A DNA stretch of 64,000 nt. It comes from JANRKB01 sp033763695 (GTDB taxonomy: Bacteria > Planctomycetota > Phycisphaerae > Phycisphaerales > UBA1924). The stretch is from NCBI GenBank assembly GCA_033763695.1, contig JANRKB010000018.1, positions 1 to 64,000 on the forward strand, read 5' to 3'. Position 1 is the stretch's first letter, and the number at the start of each line of letters is the position of its first letter. Below, one piece after another: positions 18,206-27,035 of the stretch. The position numbers were made by a program, and so were the translations under genes. The notes below the pieces were generated by a model that saw only the letters and a program-made list of their open reading frames with translations, did no database searches and was not told the DNA's origin.

Positions 18206-19621
18206 ATGTTCAAGACACTTCACGTCGCCATCCGCGAGTTCCTCGCCACCGCGCTCACGCGCGGCTTCATCATCGGCATCTTCATCCCGCCGCTGCTGAT
18301 GGTCACCATCATCCCAGCGACCGTCGCACTCATGGGCGGTACGCCCAAGGTCAACGGCCACGTTGCGATCATCGACAAGTCCGGCGTCACCGCCGAGCGC
18401 ATCAAGGACCAGCTCAGCCCCGAGAAGATGGCCGAGCGCAACCGCCAGCGCCTTGAACGCCTCGGCAAGGAAGTCGAGAAGAAGATGGAGGGCATCCCGC
18501 TTCCGCCCGACGCCAAGGAGCAGATGCAGACCGGCATGCAGCAGCAGGTGGACACGGGTGGTCTGCTCGACCAGCCCGACCTCCGCGTGACCGTCCTCGC
18601 CGCCGATGCTGACATCGAGAAGGAAAAGGCCGAGATCCTCAAGGCCATCGGCAAGGAGAAGGACGCCGCCGGGGCTGATCCGCGGCTAGCCCTCGCCGTC
18701 ATCCCTCCCGATGCCATCACGCCCAACACCGAGGGCACCTACGGAAACTACGAAGTTTTTACCGCGCCCAAGCTCGACGTCGCAGTGCAGAGCGACATCG
18801 AACGCGCCATCAACACCGCCATCGTCGACACCCGCCTTGCCAGTCTCGGCATGGATGTCACCAAGATCCGCTCGCTCATCAAGCAGCCCGAGGCTGACAC
18901 CAAGGCCGTGACGGCCAGCGGCGACAAGGCCACCAACGAAGCCGCCAAGATGCTCGTCCCCGGTGCGTTCATGTTCCTGCTGTGGATCAGCGTCTTCACC
19001 TGCGGCCAATACCTCCTCACGTCCACCATCGAGGAGAAGTCCAGCCGCGTGATGGAAGTCATCCTCTCCGCGGTCAGCCCCATGCAGCTCATGGTCGGCA
19101 AGATCATCGGACAGATGGCCGTCGGTTCGCTCATCCTGCTGGTCTACGGCGGGCTGGGCGTCGTCAGCCTCATCAGCTTCGCGATGATGCACGTCATCGA
19201 CCCGATGAACCTCGTCTACCTTGCGATCTACTTCGTGCTCGCGTTCTTCATGATCGCATCACTGATGGCCGCGATCGGCTCGGCCGTGAGCGACATCCGC
19301 GAGGCCCAGTCGCTCATGTCACCGATCATGATCGTGCTGGTGATTCCGATGATGCTGTGGATGCCGATCCTGCGCAACCCCAACTCGCTCTTCGCGCAGA
19401 TCTGCTCGTTCCTGCCACCGATCAACCCGTTCATCATGATCCTGCGACTCTCGGGCGCGGAGAAGATCCCGACATGGCAGATTCCCGCGTCCATCTTCGT
19501 CGCGGCGTGCGGCGCGGTCTTCATGGCCTGGGCCGCCGCCAAGATCTTCCGCATCGGCGTTCTGATGTACGGCAAGCCGCCGAACTTCAAGACGCTGATC
19601 CGCTGGGTCCGCATGGCCTGA
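18206..19621 (+). CDS. ABC-2 type permease (NatB-like)
   Basis: Membrane partner of the upstream ATPase, 471 residues. There is one N-terminal helix (FIIGIFIPPLLMVTIIPATVALMG), a large extracytoplasmic domain of about 200 residues rich in charged helices, and five or six helices after residue 250, including LVPGAFMFLLWISVFTCGQYLL, followed by TIEEKSSRVMEVILSAVSP, the conserved EEK..R..E coupling motif of this family. The NatAB topology is clear; the exported substrate is not. Confidence 0.9.
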   Translation: MFKTLHVAIREFLATALTRGFIIGIFIPPLLMVTIIPATVALMGGTPKVNGHVAIIDKSGVTAERIKDQLSPEKMAERNRQRLERLGKEVEKKMEGIPLPPDAKEQMQTGMQQQVDTGGLLDQPDLRVTVLAADADIEKEKAEILKAIGKEKDAAGADPRLALAVIPPDAITPNTEGTYGNYEVFTAPKLDVAVQSDIERAINTAIVDTRLASLGMDVTKIRSLIKQPEADTKAVTASGDKATNEAAKMLVPGAFMFLLWISVFTCGQYLLTSTIEEKSSRVMEVILSAVSPMQLMVGKIIGQMAVGSLILLVYGGLGVVSLISFAMMHVIDPMNLVYLAIYFVLAFFMIASLMAAIGSAVSDIREAQSLMSPIMIVLVIPMMLWMPILRNPNSLFAQICSFLPPINPFIMILRLSGAEKIPTWQIPASIFVAACGAVFMAWAAAKIFRIGVLMYGKPPNFKTLIRWVRMA

Positions 19622-19810
19622 CGACGCAAAACATGCCGCAGGCGGTCATCAACCGCCAGCGCGTTCGTGTCGCAGATCTCCAAGTTCGCTTGGACATCGG
19701 TGCTGTCTTCGACACCAAGAGTGCGGCACGGCCTTGGCACGCAAGCGCGCCGCCTTCTTACCGCCACGAGCCGACGATCAGGCGAAGCCTGGAATGAGGG
19801 TTCCGCTCGC

Positions 19811-20572
19811 TCACTTCCCCATCTTCGCCCGCAGCGCGGTTTGCGTCTCCGGCGTGCTGAGCACATGCGCTGACAGCCTCGCTCCCTCGCGCACGATGCT
19901 CTGATCGAGCGACCCATCGAGTTCATTGAGCAACTTCTTCGTTGCCTTGAGCGCATGCGGCCCCGCTGCCGCCAGATGCTTGACGACGCCATCGACTGTC
20001 GCATCAAGCGTGGCAAGATCCGCCGCGAGATGGTCCACCATCCCCAGCGCGTGCGCCTCAGCACCGCTCATCAAACCGCCCATCAGCAGCACCCGCCGCG
20101 CACGCCCGGCACCGACCTTCCGCACCAACCACGGCGCGACCACCGCGGGGCACACGCCCATGTCCACTTCGGGAAAGCCGAGCTTCGCATCCGCGTGCGT
20201 GATCGCGACATCGCACACGCACGTCAGCCCGCACCCGCCGCCGATCGCCGCACCGTTCACGCGCGCGACCGTCACCATCGGCAGCGTGCGGATCTTCACC
20301 GTCAGATCCGCGAGCGACATCAAGAGCCGCAGCGCGAGCGCGTTGTCCTCGAGCACGGCCTTCAGATCCATGCCCGCGCAGAACGCCTTGCCCGCACCCG
20401 TGATCACCAGCACGCTGATATCCGCCCGCGCCGCCACTTCATCAACCTTCGCGTGCAGGGCATCGAGCAGGTCGAGCGACATCGCGTTTCTGGCCTCCTC
20501 GCGGCACAGCGTGAGCGTCGCGACGTGCGTATCGCGATGCGTGGCAAACTCCAGACTCGCAAGCGAACTCAT
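19811..20572 (-). CDS. Enoyl-CoA hydratase/isomerase family (probable methylglutaconyl-CoA hydratase)
   Basis: Crotonase-fold enzyme, 253 residues from the ATG at 20572, which overlaps the preceding hydratase stop by four bases. Oxyanion-hole segments are GAGKAFCAGMDLKAV and GAAIGGGCGLTCVCD; the first catalytic Glu is kept in KLGFPEVDMG. The position of the second Glu is less clear. As the third gene of an HMG-CoA lyase operon it most likely hydrates 3-methylglutaconyl-CoA in leucine breakdown. The specificity is inferred from context. The 189 bases between it and the ABC permease (19622-19810) hold nothing recognisable. Confidence 0.85.
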   Translation of the reverse strand: MSSLASLEFATHRDTHVATLTLCREEARNAMSLDLLDALHAKVDEVAARADISVLVITGAGKAFCAGMDLKAVLEDNALALRLLMSLADLTVKIRTLPMVTVARVNGAAIGGGCGLTCVCDVAITHADAKLGFPEVDMGVCPAVVAPWLVRKVGAGRARRVLLMGGLMSGAEAHALGMVDHLAADLATLDATVDGVVKHLAAAGPHALKATKKLLNELDGSLDQSIVREGARLSAHVLSTPETQTALRAKMGK

Positions 20573-21396
20573 GCAGACCCTTTCGAACGAGAACGATTCA
20601 CAAATGCCGCGAGAAGCGATCGCTCCTCCTGTGTCCCGACCACACCAAGCGATGTTTCCAGCCCCGCCGCGATCATCACCGCCGCGCTCAGCCCCGCGCG
20701 ATGCTCCACCTGTCGCAGCCACGCCTTGGTCACGCGAGCCGCACCCGCTGGCTTGGCCGCGAGCATCTCGACGATCGACCGGGCTCGCGGCAAGACTTCT
20801 GCGGGCGTTGCCACACACTCATGCGCGATGCCGATCTTTGTCGCCTCGACGCCATCGACAAGCGTCGGCTGGAGCATCCGCGACCTTGTCGGGCCGCTGT
20901 CAATCATGCGACGCAGGCTCGGCGCCGACACCGCGGGCGACAAACCGAGCATCGTCACCGGATATCCAAACTTGGCCGCGCGATCCGTAACGACGACGTC
21001 CGCGCCCGCCAACATCGCGCACCCACCCGCGATCGCGCCGCCGTGCGCAGCGATGACCACCGGCACATCACTCTCATCACGCAGTAGCTGCACCAACGCC
21101 GACAGTCCTGCGAGCAGCCGTCGTGAGTTGCTTGCGTCTGCGTGACACACATCAAGATCGAAGCCCGAGCAGAACATCGGGCCTTCGCCGTGGAGCACGA
21201 TCGCGCCGATGTCAGCGGCGTCTCCGCCACGAATCGCGACGCGCACCGCGCTCGCCACATCGTCAAGCATCGCCGGCACCAACGCGTTGCGCTTCTCGCC
21301 GCGTGCGAGCGTCACAGACGCGACCCGCGCCTCGACGGCAAGTCGAACAAACCCAGATGCCGACGCGAATCGGCTTGTCTCGCCACGCTCGCTCAT
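20569..21396 (-). CDS. Enoyl-CoA hydratase/isomerase-like protein lacking the usual catalytic Glu
   Basis: Second crotonase-fold protein of the operon, 275 residues. The oxyanion-hole segments GEGPMFCSGFDLDV and AAHGGAIAGGCAMLAGADVV are intact. Where active hydratases have P-E in the loop after the substrate site, this protein reads KFGYPVTMLG, so the first catalytic glutamate is missing. It may be an isomerase, thioesterase or inactive paralogue. Start and stop overlap the neighbours by four bases each, so expression is coupled with HMG-CoA lyase. Confidence 0.82.
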   Translation of the reverse strand: MSERGETSRFASASGFVRLAVEARVASVTLARGEKRNALVPAMLDDVASAVRVAIRGGDAADIGAIVLHGEGPMFCSGFDLDVCHADASNSRRLLAGLSALVQLLRDESDVPVVIAAHGGAIAGGCAMLAGADVVVTDRAAKFGYPVTMLGLSPAVSAPSLRRMIDSGPTRSRMLQPTLVDGVEATKIGIAHECVATPAEVLPRARSIVEMLAAKPAGAARVTKAWLRQVEHRAGLSAAVMIAAGLETSLGVVGTQEERSLLAAFVNRSRSKGSA

Positions 21397-22352
21397 GACG
21401 CCGTCTCCGCGTCACGCCCGACGATCTTGAGCGCGAAGCGTGCGGCATCGACGAGAGCGTCCTCATCGACGCCGGTCGTGAACCCCGCCTCGTGAACTGC
21501 ACGCACCAGCGCCAGCGTGTTGATGTTGCCCGGCGCTCGCTTCTGCGGCGTCGACGCATACGGACAGCCGCCCAGCCCCCCCACCGCTCCATCAAACGAT
21601 CGCACACCCGCATCCAGCGCGGCTCGCACACACTCCGCCGCGCGACCGAACGTGTCGTGCAAATGCAGCGTCAGCCGCGGCTCGCCCGCGTCATCCACTC
21701 CCAACCACTGCGGCCCGAGTTCATGCACCACTGCCTCAAGCATCGCTCGCGTGCTGTGCGCGTCGCCCGCGCCGATCGTGTCACCCAGATCAATCTCGTC
21801 CACGCCGAGTTCTTCAAGCAATCGGGCCACCAGGGCCACCTGCTCAACCGCGATCGGCCCCTCGAATGGACACGCAATGACGCACGAGATGTAGCCGCGC
21901 ATTCGCACGCCCGCGGCTCGGGCTCCAGCGATCACCGGCCGAAACCGCTCGATCGACTCGGCGATACTCGCGTTGGTGTTCTTCTGATTGAAGGTCTCTG
22001 ACGCCGCCGTGAACACGGACAGCTTCTGCACCGGCCAGCGTCCAAGCTCCGCCGCCAGCGCCTGCGCGGACTCGAAACCCTTGGCATTTGGGACGAGCGC
22101 CGAGAACTGCGGCGTCCTGTGCTTGAGTGCGTCCGGGGAGGGGTGTGAAGCCACGGCCCGCAACACCTCGGCGGCATCACCGAGCTGCGGCACCCACTTG
22201 GGGCTCACAAAGCTCGTCACCTCAATTTCGTCGACGCCCGTCGCGCACAGCAACTCCACCAGCCGAACCTTGTCAGCGACCGGAATGATCGCCTTCTCGT
22301 TCTGCAGCCCGTCACGGGGCGACACATCAGTAATGCGGACGCGCGAGGACAT
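21393..22352 (-). CDS. Hydroxymethylglutaryl-CoA lyase
   Basis: Cleaves HMG-CoA to acetyl-CoA and acetoacetate, the last step of leucine breakdown. The 319-residue TIM-barrel protein has the active-site SPRDGLQNE (residues about 10-18), the metal ligands in HLHDTFGRA, and the catalytic cysteine in GGLGGCPYA. After that cysteine the family usually reads AxGASGN; here it is ASTPQKRAPGN, a small insertion. It leads a three-gene overlapping operon with two crotonase-fold enzymes, and the matching carboxylase subunit is at 28950-30878. TATCAT 6 bases before ATG suggests a leaderless mRNA. Confidence 0.92.
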   Translation of the reverse strand: MSSRVRITDVSPRDGLQNEKAIIPVADKVRLVELLCATGVDEIEVTSFVSPKWVPQLGDAAEVLRAVASHPSPDALKHRTPQFSALVPNAKGFESAQALAAELGRWPVQKLSVFTAASETFNQKNTNASIAESIERFRPVIAGARAAGVRMRGYISCVIACPFEGPIAVEQVALVARLLEELGVDEIDLGDTIGAGDAHSTRAMLEAVVHELGPQWLGVDDAGEPRLTLHLHDTFGRAAECVRAALDAGVRSFDGAVGGLGGCPYASTPQKRAPGNINTLALVRAVHEAGFTTGVDEDALVDAARFALKIVGRDAETAS

Positions 22353-22358
22353 GCCTCG

Positions 22359-22364
22359 ATGATA
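22359..22364 (-). promoter_or_regulatory. -10 box for leaderless HMG-CoA lyase operon
   Basis: Minus strand TATCAT, then CGAGGC, then ATG. The gap is 6 bases, so the transcript would start at or next to the initiation codon. No convincing -35 element at the standard spacing. Confidence 0.55.
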
Positions 22365-22408
22365 ACCTGAAGCTTCGCCGCAACGCGACCACGTAGAGGC
22401 CGCCGCCC

Positions 22409-22690
22409 ATGACGCTCGTGCTCATCCTCATCAGCTTCAGCCTTGTGGTGCTCGGTGTCGTCTGCGCCCATCGCGTCGCACGCGCCAGCAAAGACCAGCC
22501 CGAGCACCCGGTCTGCAACATCTGTGGCTACACCGCTGGCCCCGATCCAGACCGGCCGTGCCCCGAGTGCGGGGTCGACCTCCGCCAGCCCGGCGCAATC
22601 ATCCGCCCGCTGCCGGATTGGCGGCTCGTCGCCGGCGCCGTCTCGGGACTCACGCTCGGCGGCATGTTGCTTCTCATACTCATGAAGTGA
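22409..22690 (+). CDS. Small membrane protein with internal zinc ribbon
   Basis: The function is unknown. The 93-residue protein has an N-terminal helix (LVLILISFSLVVLGVVCAHRV), a four-cysteine ribbon CNICGYTAGPDPDRPCPECG (residues about 36-55), and a C-terminal helix (GAVSGLTLGGMLLLILM). The same C-x2-CGY ... CPECG ribbon recurs in five other membrane proteins in this window (30894, 32298, 32781, 33285 and, diverged, 56843). It is divergent from HMG-CoA lyase and converges on the next gene. Confidence 0.8.
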   Translation: MTLVLILISFSLVVLGVVCAHRVARASKDQPEHPVCNICGYTAGPDPDRPCPECGVDLRQPGAIIRPLPDWRLVAGAVSGLTLGGMLLLILMK

Positions 22691-22701
22691 GGGGCCGCGC
22701 C

Positions 22702-23472
22702 TTACACCCTCCGCGAACGCCTCAGCCCAAGACACGCTATCGCGCCAAAGACCAACACACCAGCCGGTTGGGGAATCGCCGCCATCGTTGCAAGATCAAA
22801 CTTCAGACGCTCATCGAGGTTGCCGCCCGCAGTACCCGCATAGGTGAACTGCACCTTACCCGTCAGCGACCACGACGTCGGCGAGAGGTCGGTGTCGGAG
22901 AAGATCACGATGCGATCTTGGCCGCTGCTGCCGCTGGGCGTCCAGGTCGATGTCAGATCGCGGAGGCTGCCGGTGATCGGCGAACCGCCGGACGAGAAGT
23001 TGAACGCGAGGTTTGTCGCGCTCGCGCTGGCCGATGTCACGCCCGCGGGCATCGCCGTACCAGCGATGATGGCGATCGAGATCGCGTTGAACGCCGCCGT
23101 CGGGTTTGGCCCGTTCGCAGTCGGCGCGGTCCATGACATCGTGCTCGTCGTACCTGCACGGCTCAGCGTCCACGTGTATCCGACGCCGCTCGTGTACGCG
23201 TACGCAAAGTCCCACGTCAGCGTGTTGAGCGCGGTCTGCGTGCCGAGGTTCGCGCTCTGCACGATGGTCGAGGTCGACACGGTGGAGGACGAGCCGATGA
23301 ACGTGTCCCAGTTGGTGTTGCTGATGCGATAGCGGGCGACGGACGCGGTGTTCGTACTCGTCACACCGAAGCCGGGGTTGAGAATGACATCCGCCGCGGC
23401 CATCGGCACAACGGAGGAGGCAACGCCCGCCACAAGCCCGAGAACAACCAGCGAGCGCGATTCGATTCCCAT
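22702..23472 (-). CDS. Secreted protein with exosortase-type C-terminal signal
   Basis: Unrecognised surface protein, 256 residues from the ATG at 23472, which is preceded by GGGAGGTGG. The N-terminus is a signal peptide (SLVVLGLVAGVASSVVPMAAA). The mature region is a Ser/Thr-rich beta protein. The tail IPQPAGVLVFGAIACLGLRR has the Pro box, hydrophobic helix and Arg cluster of PEP-CTERM-like sorting signals. One of four such proteins in the window. Confidence 0.8.
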   Translation of the reverse strand: MGIESRSLVVLGLVAGVASSVVPMAAADVILNPGFGVTSTNTASVARYRISNTNWDTFIGSSSTVSTSTIVQSANLGTQTALNTLTWDFAYAYTSGVGYTWTLSRAGTTSTMSWTAPTANGPNPTAAFNAISIAIIAGTAMPAGVTSASASATNLAFNFSSGGSPITGSLRDLTSTWTPSGSSGQDRIVIFSDTDLSPTSWSLTGKVQFTYAGTAGGNLDERLKFDLATMAAIPQPAGVLVFGAIACLGLRRSRRV

Positions 23473-23635
23473 TCGCCACCTCCCATGCGCCCCGGCGACC
23501 AAGCCGAGCCAGTGAGAGGATGTACAAATCCAATCGCGCGAGAACCACCACCGCCATCGTGCTGCGTCGGCGCGAGGGCCATCTCTGCGGCAAACAGCGT
23601 CTGCGCGGAATCCACGTCCCGCAGGCCGCGCAAGT

Positions 23636-24439
23636 TCATTGGCTTCTCGGACGCGCGGCCAACCCGGCAAGAATCCCGCCATCGAGCGTGAACTCCGCCC
23701 CCGTCGCGTACGCGGATTCATCACTCGCCAAGTACGCCGCCAGCGCCGCAACTTCCGACGGCTCCCCGAATCGAGCCAGCGGCGTTTCCTTCACGAACTC
23801 TTCAATCCGCGCCGCCCTTTCTGGCCCATCTCCGAGCATCGGCTCCCACATCGGTGTCATGATCGCTGCAGGCTGAATGACATTGCAGCGAATCTTCATC
23901 CCCTGCTCAGCACAGTACAACGCGACGGACTTGGTGTGGTTGCGCACGCCGGCTTTGCTCGCCGCATACGCCGCCGCTCCCGGAATACCGACGACGCCCG
24001 ACCTCGACCCGATGTTGATGATTGAACCGACGCCCGATGCTCGCATCGCGCGGATCGCGTACTTGCACCCGAGGAACACGCCGTCCAGATTCGTCGCGTG
24101 CACAGCCCGCCACGCCTCAAGCGCGGCATGCTCGGGATCATGCGCGACAATGCCATCCTCGAACCCCGTGATGCCCGCGTTGTTCACCAGGACATCCAGT
24201 CGCTGATGACGCGACAGCACCTCGTCAACGACCTGCCGCCACTGCGACTCATCGCGCACGTCAAGTTGTCGGAACGTCGCCGTCGCTCCAAGGCGCGCGG
24301 CCAGCGCACGCCCTTCAGCCTCACGAATGTCCGTCACCACGACGATCGCGCCTTCGCTCGCGAATCGCTCGGCAATTGCCGCACCGATTCCACGTGCCGC
24401 GCCCGTCACCAATGCAATCTTGCTCTCAAGTCGTCGCAT
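23636..24439 (-). CDS. Short-chain dehydrogenase/reductase
   Basis: Classical SDR oxidoreductase, 267 residues from the ATG at 24439. The cofactor motif TGAARGIGAAIA starts near residue 12, NNAG is present in LVNNAGITG, and the catalytic Ser-Tyr-Lys set is in IGSRSGVVGIPGAAAYAASK (Tyr then x3 Lys). Asp in VTDIREAEG indicates NAD(H) preference. The C-terminal YATGAEFTLDGGI is family-typical. The substrate is unknown; it sits near the leucine-degradation operon but is separately promoted. Confidence 0.93.
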   Translation of the reverse strand: MRRLESKIALVTGAARGIGAAIAERFASEGAIVVVTDIREAEGRALAARLGATATFRQLDVRDESQWRQVVDEVLSRHQRLDVLVNNAGITGFEDGIVAHDPEHAALEAWRAVHATNLDGVFLGCKYAIRAMRASGVGSIINIGSRSGVVGIPGAAAYAASKAGVRNHTKSVALYCAEQGMKIRCNVIQPAAIMTPMWEPMLGDGPERAARIEEFVKETPLARFGEPSEVAALAAYLASDESAYATGAEFTLDGGILAGLAARPRSQ

Positions 24440-24444
24440 CACCA

Positions 24445-24475
24445 ACGATATCGGCGCTACAGCCGGGGTTGTCAA
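24445..24475 (-). promoter_or_regulatory. Promoter of the SDR gene (leaderless)
   Basis: Minus strand carries a perfect TTGACA (24475-24470), then 17 bases, then GATATC; the overlapping TATCGT at 24450-24445 ends 5 bases before the ATG. Either register puts the start at or within two bases of the initiation codon. Confidence 0.6.
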
Positions 24476-24496
24476 CCCGAGGCTCGCACGAACGCC

Positions 24497-26194
24497 TCAC
24501 CGATGCGCCTTGATCAACTCCAGCGTCTTCTCTAGCGCGGCGTCGCGCCCGCTTGCGATGTCCTGCGGCGTCACCCGCACCACCACATCCGGCGTCACAC
24601 CCGCATCGGGCACCGGCCCCTCCCCCGCCTCCACGATTGGATGGGTCGCAATGATCGGCAAGTCAACCTCGATGCCCGTCTTGGGAAGTCGCAAGAAGAA
24701 GAACGCGCCGCCGTTGATCCCGCGCTGATTCCCGCCCGTCGGCTCGCCAACCAGTGTCGCGATCTTCGAGCGGCTCACGATCCACGCGAACTGAAACGTC
24801 GCGCTGCTGTTCACACTGTCCACCAGCACCCAGACTCGCCCCGGATACTTTGTTCGCGACGGACGGATCATGTTGTCGTCGCCGTTCTCTTCGCCGCGAT
24901 CGAGCACAAAGCCGGGTCGCGTGTCGCCCGGCTTGGGGTCCTTTGCCGCCCCACCCCAGTCCTTGAACGAATCGTCCCACGTGTCGAGATACGGGTTCAG
25001 ATCCTCCGGCGTCTTGCGATACATCACGCGCCGCTCAAAACGCGGCTTGGCAAGCGGCGTGTCGATGAGTCGCTCAAGCAACACGTCGCCGCAGTCGTTG
25101 CCGCCCTCATTGCCGCGCAGATCGACGATGAAGTTCTTGGTGCCCGAAGCGATCATGCGATCGCACACGTTGTGAATGAACCCCTGCCAATCCGCCTTGC
25201 TGTTGTAGAACGCCCACGAGCGCATGCGCAGATACGCGCTGCCGTCGGCCAGCGTGCGAAACTCCCACACGCCGTCCTCAAGAAGTTCCGCGTCCTTGAC
25301 GATCCGCGCCGCTTCGGCAGCCTCAGCCCTTGCCCTCACGAGCTGCTGCGTCCGATCGGCCTCGCTCTGGGCCGCGACGCGAACGACTCGTTCCGCGCCC
25401 GTCGCATCGCGCACCGTCAGCGAGAATGCTCCATCTGTCACTGGGAAGAACATTGGGTAGAAGATGTCGAACGTCTCCCAGGTCTCAAGGCCCGAGACTT
25501 CGATCAAGCGACGCCGCTTGTCGTCGTTGCCGCCGTCCGCCCGCGCGATCGTCATCAACTTGCCTTGAATCTCACGCGTCGGTACGCCGTTGACGATCGT
25601 GACACGCGAGCCGGGCGTCAGCGACGCATCCTCGGAGTAGTTCCGCGTCACGATCATCTCGCCGTCAAACCAGCGGAAGTTGAACGGCAGGCGATTGCGC
25701 CCTGTGAACAACGCCGCCACAATGGCCTTGCGCTGGTTGAAGAAGTTGGCGTACGTGTGCCCACAGCGGATCGTCGCGAGGAACTGCGACACGCGCAGGT
25801 ACATCGCACCGAGCGTCGTCGGGCCACCAGCCGTACCGCCAGTCAGATCACGCTCGAGCGCATTCCACGCGGCGTTCAACTGCTCTGGCGTGTTGGAGCG
25901 GAGCAAGCCCGGATGCAGCAGCGTGTACGCCCGCCGCAACACGGCCAGATCGGCTCGCACATCCTCCACGCTGATCGGCGTCTGTGCCGTCAGTGCGGGC
26001 GTGCTCGCCTGCGGCCCGCCCTGAACCTGAGCCTGAACCTGAGCTTGCACCTGCGCCGCGTCACCAGGCTCGCCCGCCGACGCAATCGGCACGCTCGCGC
26101 ACGCCGCGCCGGCGGCCGCGAGCAATGCACGAACAACCGCGCCATTCCACCATCCACGCCGTGCCTCGTCCGTGCGACGATTCTGCTCTCTCAT
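24497..26194 (-). CDS. S41-family (C-terminal processing) serine peptidase, secreted
   Basis: Probable secreted or periplasmic tail-specific-type protease, 565 residues. A signal peptide lies near residues 18-40 (VVRALLAAAGAACASVPIASA), followed by a short repeat QVQAQVQAQVQ encoded by a CCTGAG hexanucleotide repeat. A PDZ-like segment (PGSRVTIVNGVPTREIQGKL) and the S41 core NFIVDLRGNEGGN follow, with the nucleophile Ser in VDSVNSSATFQF and GEPTGGNQRGINGG after it. The usual lysine of the Ser-Lys dyad is not obvious at the expected place. Downstream neighbours are unrelated. Confidence 0.85.
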   Translation of the reverse strand: MREQNRRTDEARRGWWNGAVVRALLAAAGAACASVPIASAGEPGDAAQVQAQVQAQVQGGPQASTPALTAQTPISVEDVRADLAVLRRAYTLLHPGLLRSNTPEQLNAAWNALERDLTGGTAGGPTTLGAMYLRVSQFLATIRCGHTYANFFNQRKAIVAALFTGRNRLPFNFRWFDGEMIVTRNYSEDASLTPGSRVTIVNGVPTREIQGKLMTIARADGGNDDKRRRLIEVSGLETWETFDIFYPMFFPVTDGAFSLTVRDATGAERVVRVAAQSEADRTQQLVRARAEAAEAARIVKDAELLEDGVWEFRTLADGSAYLRMRSWAFYNSKADWQGFIHNVCDRMIASGTKNFIVDLRGNEGGNDCGDVLLERLIDTPLAKPRFERRVMYRKTPEDLNPYLDTWDDSFKDWGGAAKDPKPGDTRPGFVLDRGEENGDDNMIRPSRTKYPGRVWVLVDSVNSSATFQFAWIVSRSKIATLVGEPTGGNQRGINGGAFFFLRLPKTGIEVDLPIIATHPIVEAGEGPVPDAGVTPDVVVRVTPQDIASGRDAALEKTLELIKAHR

Positions 26195-26243
26195 GCATTC
26201 TCATTCGGCGACGCGCGGCACGCAGACGCACTTTCCAGCACAT

Positions 26244-27035
26244 TCATTTCGGCGGCTTCAGATACACCTCATTCACCAGATACTCCCAATCTGGGTGAGA
26301 GTGAACGCCGAGTTCCTTGCTGTCCTGCTGGCTGAACATGTCCTGCTCGTAGTCCTTGCCGTTGTGCCAGCGGCAATCGGGATTCCCGGTGTCCAGGAGG
26401 TTCAAGGTCTCGACGTGCCCGTCTTGAAAGCCGTAGTTTCCCTTGCCCGCGTGCCAATAGCCGTAGAACCCGGTGCCCTGATAGTCGATCGCGAGCAGTT
26501 CGTTCGTCACACGCATGTCGGGCACATCGCCCGCGGACTCGGTGATCAAGATCGTGTGGCTGGGCCGCAGGATCGCGCCGTCGTTGCGTTCCGCATCCTT
26601 CTTCGTCTTGTTCAGCTTCCAGACGAGGTGCCCGTTCATTGCATAATTGCTGGGCACATCATCAACACACGTCGAGTTATTGTCGAACGCGCCCTTCTCG
26701 CCGCGCATCTCGCCGCGATAGCCCGGACACAGCCACGATTTGCCCACCGGGATGTACCCGGCCTTCGCGAACTGTGCCCGCCACGTCACATGCTCGGTTG
26801 GGCTTACCAGCGTGCGATTCTCCGGCAGCCTGCCCTTGTTGTCGGTCGCGAAGGTGTTCATCGACTTCACGACCTGGCCGGTGTTGGACATGCACGCCAC
26901 CGTGTGCGCACGCTTCCGTGCCCCGGCCAGCGTCGGCAGCAAGATCCCCAGCAGAACACCGATGATCGAGATCACGACCAGCAACTCAATGAGCGTAAAC
27001 GCGGCCCGCTGCGTCCGACCAGGCTTGTATCTCAT
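26244..27035 (-). CDS. Prepilin-like protein (type II pseudopilin fold, H-x9-DG type)
   Basis: Planctomycete-type pseudopilin, 263 residues. The N-terminal cleavage/methylation motif is RAAFTLIELLVVISIIGVLL: F, E at +5 and a hydrophobic helix, but alanine rather than glycine at -1. The C-terminal part carries WHAGKGNYGFQDGHVETL, the H...DGHV motif of the DUF1559-like family. Such proteins are abundant in planctomycetes and their role is not established. The ATG overlaps the stop of the ECF sigma-factor gene by four bases, so the two are co-translated. Confidence 0.88.
   Translation of the reverse strand: MRYKPGRTQRAAFTLIELLVVISIIGVLLGILLPTLAGARKRAHTVACMSNTGQVVKSMNTFATDNKGRLPENRTLVSPTEHVTWRAQFAKAGYIPVGKSWLCPGYRGEMRGEKGAFDNNSTCVDDVPSNYAMNGHLVWKLNKTKKDAERNDGAILRPSHTILITESAGDVPDMRVTNELLAIDYQGTGFYGYWHAGKGNYGFQDGHVETLNLLDTGNPDCRWHNGKDYEQDMFSQQDSKELGVHSHPDWEYLVNEVYLKPPK

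Noticed and set aside
17096..18361. Long minus-strand frame continuing the methyltransferase gene antisense to the NatA-like ATPase
   Set aside because: It is the mirror of a GC-rich gene with strong codon bias; the sense strand has all ABC motifs, and the methyltransferase has its own start with GGAGGTG at 17095.
19622..19810. Short plus-strand frame starting at 19633
   Set aside because: About 54 codons without a ribosome binding site or recognisable features; likely chance in GC-rich DNA.
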